DNA of 20,777 nt from positions 1 through 20,777 of the forward strand of contig CAYOPI010000056.1 in the NCBI GenBank assembly GCA_964405825.1, given 5' to 3'. The translations under genes and the position numbers were made by a program. The first letter of the stretch is position 1; each line of letters starts with the position of its first letter. The notes beneath the pieces were generated by a model. It ran no database searches, was not told the DNA's origin, and saw only the letters and a list, made by a program, of their open reading frames with translations. The DNA is from JBHJGM01 sp964405825 (GTDB lineage Bacteria; Verrucomicrobiota; Verrucomicrobiia; Opitutales; JBHJGM01). Of this stretch, positions 8,901 through 13,181 are shown one piece after another.

Positions 8901-9145
8901 AGGAAAGCGCGTTGCTCGTAACGCGCCAGGGCCAGCCCCAGCTTGGCGTTGAGCGTCTTCTCGTGGCCGGGAAAGCTCTTGAGGAACTTCTCGTACTCCT
9001 GCTCGGCCAGGTCGAAGAGCTTCTTGTTAAAGAGCGCGTTGGCCGTGTAGTAGGCGTCCAGGCCGGCGTCGGCGCGCAGCCCGGGAGCCGTCCCCAGCAC
9101 AAGGGCCAGCGTCAGAAGAATCTGTTGCGTGAAATGGCGAGACAT
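5960..9145 (-). CDS. Secreted multi-TPR protein (CpoB/BamD-like repeats)
   Basis: This 1061-residue protein has a signal peptide (1 to about 25, ending LRADA) and is otherwise built almost entirely of TPR-type helical pairs. Examples are AEQEYEKFLKSFPGHEKTL near the start and ATERFEEVVVRFPGTLEAT at the end. Most repeats are of the ~36-residue TPR_6 type seen in CpoB/YbgF, BamD and Tol-associated proteins, with the F-P spacing at each repeat end. No enzymatic domain is visible. It is likely periplasmic and acts as a scaffold. It is the first large gene of the exbB-exbD-propeller operon, so it probably works with that machinery. The ATG at 9145 is kept because the signal peptide follows directly, although no good ribosome binding site is seen. 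In the Tol-Pal system the TPR protein CpoB links Tol to peptidoglycan synthesis, and a similar role here is an inference. Confidence 0.92.
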   Translation of the reverse strand: MSRHFTQQILLTLALVLGTAPGLRADAGLDAYYTANALFNKKLFDLAEQEYEKFLKSFPGHEKTLNAKLGLALARYEQRAFLKAEPVLAELAGNTEAPHQEQVHNLWGQCLLVAGRPADAEKAFRWSVNRGRERLFIELPGVASRVTESPEISVSTVQDLEPLERSYAGMIEAQFQQQKWTDVVASVNELSQLVPRGAYTARVTFLSALARYEMGKYAEAKQTLIQLAETFKDSSIYEHTLFLLGECERELGNLDNAAVHHELVARKINGHFAGEALFRLGFIRFLQEDYAQAAKAFQELRQRFKESPFEGDAGIYLGRSKLEQGKHDEARAQFVALQKHPKSSAEAFLWLGKTFLRENRFADAKKTLEPALKQFSKHALLADLQFDYANALLGLEEFGAAAIFFEKAHGGFQNQTQAADALRLSAFSLNRDKTYARSLAAAEKFGELYPNDPYAQDVSFLRAENLYFLDRKDEATVAYQHFIPFQGSGPYTDEAHYRIAQYQVQRKKWQLAFSHLEPLLVSDPQGPFFDQLDYLAGLSAFELEHWHKSAELFARFTGEFPEKDNVDVALLKLSQARERSGEPSLAREALENLIEAHATTPLLTHALSELGRLRNEAGDYAGARQALETVIAHPKAGPFLPQATYYLGWVSLAEGKTDEAKDHFTTVAEDFPKHTLAPDSLFQKAFLHLETEELADAEKAWRAYLKTYPENPKVEDASFYLAATLSRREHFDTAIAAVEAFIEAYPQSHYIPQALYEWAWSARKKGDIATARRQYAALAEATRDEGLRNRAHFELAELEYSEKNYAQALELTHRLLSRELPDSMLEKVLYRQAWCLLGKGNDEPAAQAFERLLAAYPKTEHRMVASYQAGEIRLAQKSFEEAYRHFRQAAVAPGQTRLRQQAILRVGECETLTNRWKQAQATFTTFLQEHDESEFQRRARMWLGWSLENQKAFEEAAGHYRQVIATGERDELAARSQFQLGECLFALGQHDQAIKELVKVDVNYNYPQWSSRAILEIGQVLVRQGRSPQATERFEEVVVRFPGTLEATAAEEILKEANRNR

Positions 9146-9186
9146 GACGGGGTACGTGGGCTGGGATTGCGGTTGCCGTTGGGTTC

Positions 9187-9399
9187 TTAAAGAAAGTCAC
9201 GAGGACGCGGCAGGGCAGGGGCCCGGCGGTCCTGAAACGGCGACAGATGCGCCTGGGAGGTCTCCGACGCCTTCCCGGTTTCATCGCCGAACCAAGCCTG
9301 AAAGGCGCGCGCGCTGGCCACGGACTGCACGTCGGTGGGCGCGTCGGGATGCAGCGGCTCGGGTGCGCACGGATGTGTCGGATTCAAACTGTAGGGCAT
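9187..9399 (-). CDS. Small hypothetical protein, 70 aa
   Basis: I do not recognise this product. The frame runs from an ATG at 9399 to a TAA at 9187, 41 bases before the TPR gene and in the same direction, downstream of the strong terminator at 9475-9510. The product is Pro-rich with one possible helical segment (AFQAWFGDETGK, about residues 33-44). It has no signal peptide and no membrane segment. Third codon positions are GC-rich after the first ten codons, as in its neighbours, which supports coding. No ribosome binding site is visible. It may be the first gene of the TPR-exbBD operon, or simply part of a long leader. Confidence 0.4.
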   Translation of the reverse strand: MPYSLNPTHPCAPEPLHPDAPTDVQSVASARAFQAWFGDETGKASETSQAHLSPFQDRRAPALPRPRDFL

Positions 9400-9474
9400 G
9401 GCTTGAGAGTGGTGCGGTGAGCGTGGCGGTGCTTTACGAAGTGAATGTAGGCGAATGCACTTACCTGGTTCGGG

Positions 9475-9510
9475 AAAAAGGAAAGCCGGCCAGAAGCTGG
9501 CCGGCTTTCC
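9475..9510 (-). terminator. Rho-independent terminator after the DUF11 gene
   Basis: A perfect 14-base-pair stem (9480-9493 with 9497-9510) closes on a 3-base loop. On the minus strand it is followed directly by TTTTT (complement of 9475-9479). It lies 48 bases after the DUF11 gene's stop and before the TPR operon, which runs in the same direction. The operon must therefore start its own transcript below 9475. Confidence 0.92.
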
Positions 9511-9557
9511 CGTCAAATCCCGAGGTTCGGTTTTGGCCGAAAAGCCGGTCTTCGAAC

Positions 9558-11147
9558 CTACTCGTAGAAGTGCGTGGCTTCGTTTTCCGTCACCGGGCGG
9601 TCGAGCTGTTCGGACTCGATCTGCGCGGTGAAGCGCACGTTGCTGGGCTTGGTCGCCTTCACGATCACGCGCCAGACCGCTTCGGTCTGCGCATCCAGGG
9701 CCGGCAGCGGTTCAAACACCACGGTGTTGCCTTCCAGGGTGGCCTTGGTCGCGCCGGTGGACTTCACGAACTCCATGCCGTCTTCCAACTGGCAGCGAAC
9801 GACGAGGCGGGTGGCCGTCTTCGAACCCTGGTTGGTGGCCTTGATTTCGTAGGTTTCGGTTTCGCCAACGGGCACCGGGTCGTTCACGTCACCCACCTCC
9901 AGGAGGATGGCGGCGATACCTTCGATGTCGGTGGTCATGACCGCGTCCACGTTGTCGGCGGCCACGGCGCGGGCCTTGGCCACCGAGCGGGCGGTCAGAA
10001 TCTGCTTGGCAACGGCCTTGGCCTGCACGCGCTTGGTCTCACCCGGCTGCAGCGTTCCCACGCTCCAGACCACGGCGTTGTTGACGGCGTTGCCGCCTTC
10101 GTTGGCCGAGACCAGCGAGGTGCCTTCGGGCAGGACCTGCTCGATGATCGTTTCGCGGGCCGGGGCGTTACCGGTGTTCTTCACCGTGATGTCGTAGGTG
10201 ATGATGTTACCCACGAAGCGGCGGCGCGGCGCGTCGGCCGAGATAACCAGTTCCGGGCGCTGCACCGAGGTGCGGTAGGTCGCCTGGGCGCTGAGGTTGT
10301 CCAGCGCGCTCACGATAAACTTCGTCTCGTAGTCGCCCACGGCCATGCCGCGCAGGACCAGGTCGTACTTGCGCGAGACACCCGGCTGCAGGTCGCCCAC
10401 GGGGATCTCGATGTTGCTCTTGCCTTCCTTCGTCAGCAGGCCCTTGGGCAGGGTGTGGACGATCTTGGCCTTGCGCACCGGGGCGCTGCCGCCGTTGCGA
10501 ACCACCAGCGAGAGCGGAATCAGATCGTTGATCACCGCGTTGTTCGGACCGGTGAGCTTGAACTCGAGGTTGGGCTCGACGACCGCCACCACGGCGACCA
10601 TTTCACCCAGCGAGAAATTCAGGTCGGTGTTGCCACCGTGCTTCAGGCTGCCGGCGCGCGCGGCCGTACCGGTGATCGTGATGATCTCCTTCTGGCCCGG
10701 GGCCAGCGTGCCGAGGTTCCAGCGCAGCGTGTTCTGGCGGATCTCCGGCTTGGGTTCGGCGCTTTGGAGCTTGAAGTCCGGCGGCAGCGATTCAGTCAGC
10801 GAGATGTTGTCCAGCGAGTAGCCCGAGCGGTTCACCACCGCCATCTCGTAGCTGTAAACCTCGCGGGGCTTCACTTCGCGCGGAACGCTCTTTTCCACCA
10901 GAATCTGGGTGGCCTCCGGCGTGCGGGCCGAGGGCGGGAATCCCTTCCAGATGTAGTTGCGGTTGGAGGCGTCAGCCCCCTGCGACAGAACCAGGGTCTG
11001 GCCCAGGTTCGGGGTGGGGGCAACGGTCGGGGCCGTTTGCGTGGCCGCGGTGTTGCGTCCCTCCGTGGTTTCGCAGCCAGTGACGGCTACAAGCAGGCCC
11101 GCTGCCAGCAGCAGCGGAGCCCCAATCGTTGTCATTGCTTTGCGCAT
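9558..11147 (-). CDS. DUF11-repeat lipoprotein
   Basis: The 529-residue product starts with a lipoprotein signal (about 1-24) and a lipobox LVAVTGC that places the lipidated Cys at 25. A Thr/Ala/Pro-rich linker follows to about residue 80. Four Ig-like DUF11 repeats lie at about 83-185, 190-295, 298-405 and 408-525. Each has a YxxxxxN.G stretch (YDITVKNTGNAPA), then LP.G (VLPEGTSLVS) and a W.(L/V)GTL.PG turn (WSVGTLQPGE). Related proteins are the chlamydial OmcB family and many PVC surface proteins. Unlike OmcB this one has only one further Cys (C452), so disulfide cross-linking is unlikely. The ATG at 11147 has GAGGAA upstream and begins the signal peptide. The frame extends upstream without a better start. 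It is probably a structural protein of the outer envelope. A strong terminator follows, so it is likely monocistronic. Confidence 0.9.
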   Translation of the reverse strand: MRKAMTTIGAPLLLAAGLLVAVTGCETTEGRNTAATQTAPTVAPTPNLGQTLVLSQGADASNRNYIWKGFPPSARTPEATQILVEKSVPREVKPREVYSYEMAVVNRSGYSLDNISLTESLPPDFKLQSAEPKPEIRQNTLRWNLGTLAPGQKEIITITGTAARAGSLKHGGNTDLNFSLGEMVAVVAVVEPNLEFKLTGPNNAVINDLIPLSLVVRNGGSAPVRKAKIVHTLPKGLLTKEGKSNIEIPVGDLQPGVSRKYDLVLRGMAVGDYETKFIVSALDNLSAQATYRTSVQRPELVISADAPRRRFVGNIITYDITVKNTGNAPARETIIEQVLPEGTSLVSANEGGNAVNNAVVWSVGTLQPGETKRVQAKAVAKQILTARSVAKARAVAADNVDAVMTTDIEGIAAILLEVGDVNDPVPVGETETYEIKATNQGSKTATRLVVRCQLEDGMEFVKSTGATKATLEGNTVVFEPLPALDAQTEAVWRVIVKATKPSNVRFTAQIESEQLDRPVTENEATHFYE

Positions 11148-11380
11148 GGCAGCTTCCTCAATCTTAGCCTGAGTTGTTTCGTAATTGTTTTTGGATTGGT
11201 TCGACTCTGTGAGCGGCAAGTGGACGCGGGGACAAGGGTGGGACCATCCGTTGGGCGATTCCCGCCAAAGCGGGTTTCGGGAAATAGGTTGCTTCCAGGT
11301 GTCCTTGCTCAGGTTCGCTTGCCGGCGCTTCGGACCGTAAGTGGCCTTTCGCGCCACTGGTTCTTCTCGGACGCTTCCGC

Positions 11381-11399
11381 GAAATTTTAAAAAAATTTC
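11381..11399. repeat. AT-rich perfect inverted repeat
   Basis: GAAATTTT and AAAATTTC form 8-bp arms around AAA. It is one of very few all-AT stretches in this GC-rich window. It lies 234 bases before the lipoprotein start and could be an upstream promoter element or a protein site. On the minus strand it also follows the hairpin at 11407-11430, giving a T-rich stretch after a stem. Confidence 0.6.
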
Positions 11400-11473
11400 A
11401 AAGCACCGAGCCGTTTTTCTCACCGGCTCGAACCCAATTACCAACCGTGGCCTGAAGCGGCCTGGATGCGTGC

Positions 11474-11578
11474 AGAGGTCTCGGCCTGTGCGTTGCCTCC
11501 GGGGCCTGACCGGCGCTTGTACATACCCGGGTCTGGTCCATCGTGCGGACGCTGTCCGGGGGCCGGCGCAACGCCTCT
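11474..11578. ncRNA. Candidate structured RNA, strand unknown
   Basis: Complementary segments nest as in a branched RNA. AGAGG (11474-11478) faces CCTCT (11574-11578). GCGTTGC (11490-11496) pairs with GCAACGC (11568-11574). CTCCGG (11497-11502) pairs with CCGGGG (11556-11561). Inside lie two hairpins: GACCGG/CCGGGTC with one bulge (11508-11513/11527-11533), and GTCC/GGAC (11536-11539/11547-11550). No motif of SRP RNA, tmRNA or RNase P RNA was found. High GC makes chance pairing common, so this is only a candidate. Confidence 0.25.
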
Positions 11579-11774
11579 ATAGGTCGGGCCCGGGCCCTCT
11601 GACTTTATAGAAACTGTAAAAACCAGGCTGCATGAGGTCTCTTTGTAGTGATAAATGAATTCGTCCACGTTTCAGTCACCTGGACGCCACCCGCTGGCGG
11701 GAAACCTGCTTCCTCTCGCCTTCCCGAATTGACTTCATCCAGCCGCAGGGTTTCCTGATGGTCTCTCCCACAAC

Positions 11775-12194
11775 ATGCTATCGCCTCCTGACTCGCGCGC
11801 TGACGCCGCACCCGCAGTCGACGTCTCCGTCATTGTCCCGATGTTCAATGAGCAGGACGGCTTGTCGGTGCTCTTCGAAACCCTCGAGCGCGTCTTCGCA
11901 CCGACCGACCTCACCTACGAGGTCGTCTGCGTGAACGACTGCAGCCGCGACGATACCCTCAGGCTCCTGACCGGGTTCGCCGAGCGCGACCCGCGCATCA
12001 AGGTGGTTTCCTTCAGCCGCAACTTTGGCAAAGAGATCGCCCTCAGCGCGGGGCTGGACTTTTGCTCCGGCCGCTGCGCCATTCCCCTCGACGCCGACCT
12101 GCAGGACCCGCCCGAGCGGATTCCGCGCATGGTCGAGTTGTGGCGCACCGGCGACGAAGCCATCTTCCGCCTCCACCGCCCCACCAAGGGCTGA
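11775..12194 (+). CDS. GT2 glycosyltransferase, GtrB/DPM1-like, truncated
   Basis: The 139 residues are the N-terminal half of a family 2 glycosyltransferase of the polyprenol-phosphate sugar transferase type (GtrB, ArnC, DPM1). Visible motifs are VSVIVPMFNEQDG (17-29), VNDCSRDDT (53-61), SFSRNFGKEIALSAG (79-93) and the metal-binding LDADLQDPPE (105-114, with D106 and D108). Such enzymes move a sugar from a nucleotide onto undecaprenyl or dolichyl phosphate. They are normally about 310-330 residues, with acceptor-site residues and two C-terminal membrane helices. All of that is missing. Family-like sequence ends at Ile130, exactly where the 55-bp repeat flanking the N gap begins, and ten unrelated residues and a TGA follow. 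An assembly break is therefore more likely than a real short gene. Confidence 0.85.
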   Translation: MLSPPDSRADAAPAVDVSVIVPMFNEQDGLSVLFETLERVFAPTDLTYEVVCVNDCSRDDTLRLLTGFAERDPRIKVVSFSRNFGKEIALSAGLDFCSGRCAIPLDADLQDPPERIPRMVELWRTGDEAIFRLHRPTKG

Positions 12195-12218
12195 TCCGCC
12201 ACCGCGGCGCTCATCGCG
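12164..12218 (+). repeat. 55-bp direct repeat, left copy at gap edge
   Basis: These 55 bases recur without a mismatch at 12319-12373. The copy ends at the first N. It begins in the third base of codon 130 of the glycosyltransferase, just where that protein stops looking like its family. Confidence 0.97.
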
Positions 12219-12318
12219 NNNNNNNNNNNNNNNNNNNNNNNNNNNNNNNNNNNNNNNNNNNNNNNNNNNNNNNNNNNNNNNNNNNNNNNNNNNNNNNNNN
12301 NNNNNNNNNNNNNNNNNN
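12219..12318. other. Assembly gap of exactly 100 N
   Basis: One hundred N separate the two copies of the 55-bp repeat. A round 100 is the usual placeholder for a gap of unknown size, so the real distance and content are not known. Confidence 0.98.
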
Positions 12319-12373
12319 CTTCCGCCTCCACCGCCCCACCAAGGGCTGATCCGCCACCGCGGCGCTCATCGCG
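12319..12373 (+). repeat. 55-bp direct repeat, right copy at gap edge
   Basis: This copy is identical to 12164-12218 and starts at the first base after the N run. It lies 20 bases beyond the 3' end of the SDR gene. Read on the minus strand, this copy opens an ATG frame at 12369 that runs into the gap, but with only 17 codons it cannot be assigned. Confidence 0.97.
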
Positions 12374-12393
12374 GAACCGAAAGTCTCCACGCT

Positions 12394-13071
12394 CTATCCC
12401 ACCGACAGCGGCTGCCCGTTGTCCTGGGGCTGGATGCCGAGAATGTAGGGAGCCGCCCGCCGGGCCCATTGCTCCGGGGTAGGGTAGCTCCCGGCCGATT
12501 CACCAAAGCAGGTCCGCAGCATATCCGTGGCAATCACCCCTGGATTAAGCGCCACACTGGCCATGCCCGAAGGCAGCTCCTGCGAAAGCGCCTGGCTCAT
12601 CCCCTCGATCCCCCACTTGCTCGTGCAGTACGGGGCCACCTCGGGTGAGGTCGAGCGCCCCCAGCCTGAACTCAGGTTGACGATTACCCCGCGCCCGGCT
12701 GCCACCATCGCCGGCACAAAGGCGCGGATGCAGTAGGCCACCCCGTTGAGGTTCACGTCCATAACCCGGCTGAACGCCTCCGGTTCAATTTCCCAAAGCG
12801 GTGCGGGCGTGTTGATCAAGGCGGCGTTGTTGATCAGCCGCTCCGGCGCTCCCGAGGCCAACACCTCCTCGGCAAACGCCGCCACCGCCGCGTAGTCCGT
12901 CACATCGACCGCCTTGAACCAATGCGGCGCGGGAAACGCCTGCCTCAGCGCTTCGATTGCCGCTGCCGACCTCCCGAAACCAAAGACCGTGTGCCCGGCC
13001 TGCGCGAAAGGTGCCACCAGCGCCCGGCCCAGCCCGCGCGTGCACCCGGTAATGACAATGCGTTCGCCCAT
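12394..13071 (-). CDS. Short-chain dehydrogenase/reductase (SDR)
   Basis: The 225-residue product is a classical SDR. The cofactor motif is TGCTRGLG (8-15), followed by D56 in the VDVTD strand, NNAA (81-84) and N107. The catalytic Ser is in NLSSGWG (S134 or S135) and Y148-x3-K152 completes the set. NPGVIATDM (176-184) is the usual segment after strand 6. Arg34 after the second strand suggests a preference for NADP(H). The substrate cannot be inferred. At 225 residues it is a little shorter than the usual 240-260. It is divergent from the O-antigen-ligase-like gene (110 bases apart) and convergent with the broken glycosyltransferase. A role in surface sugar or lipid chemistry is possible but rests only on position. 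Confidence 0.93.
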   Translation of the reverse strand: MGERIVITGCTRGLGRALVAPFAQAGHTVFGFGRSAAAIEALRQAFPAPHWFKAVDVTDYAAVAAFAEEVLASGAPERLINNAALINTPAPLWEIEPEAFSRVMDVNLNGVAYCIRAFVPAMVAAGRGVIVNLSSGWGRSTSPEVAPYCTSKWGIEGMSQALSQELPSGMASVALNPGVIATDMLRTCFGESAGSYPTPEQWARRAAPYILGIQPQDNGQPLSVG

Positions 13072-13181
13072 GGCATGCTTCTACCCGCGGGCTTTCGCAT
13101 TTACAAGGCGCGGAACGGCTTCCAAAATCTCCGGTCTTCGTTTCGGCGCTGCCTGTCCGGGACAACCCCTCCGTTTTTCCA

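Larger units (their letters stand above)
11148..11774. other. Intergenic region without a convincing gene
   Basis: These 627 bases lie between divergent genes. I see no credible protein. The frame at 11438-11668 (minus, 76 codons) has no ribosome binding site and no family features. The region holds three structured parts. An AT-rich palindrome lies at 11381-11399. A 7-bp hairpin lies at 11407-11413/11424-11430. A GC-rich stretch at 11474-11578 has several nested complementary segments. Promoters for the lipoprotein (minus) and the glycosyltransferase (plus) must lie here, but no box pair was convincing. Confidence 0.6.

Noticed and set aside
9129..11390. Long plus-strand frame opposite the DUF11 lipoprotein
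   Set aside because: It runs through a strong terminator and two intergenic regions, and the lipoprotein on the other strand is clear.
11474..11578. Known RNA classes (SRP RNA, tmRNA, RNase P RNA, 6S RNA, cobalamin or TPP riboswitch)
   Set aside because: None of the conserved short motifs I know for these RNAs is present. 6S RNA could not be fully excluded because its sequence is poorly conserved.
11438..11668. 76-codon minus-strand frame in the intergenic region
   Set aside because: It has no ribosome binding site, a Pro/Gly/Arg-rich product, and overlaps a stretch better explained as structured nucleic acid.
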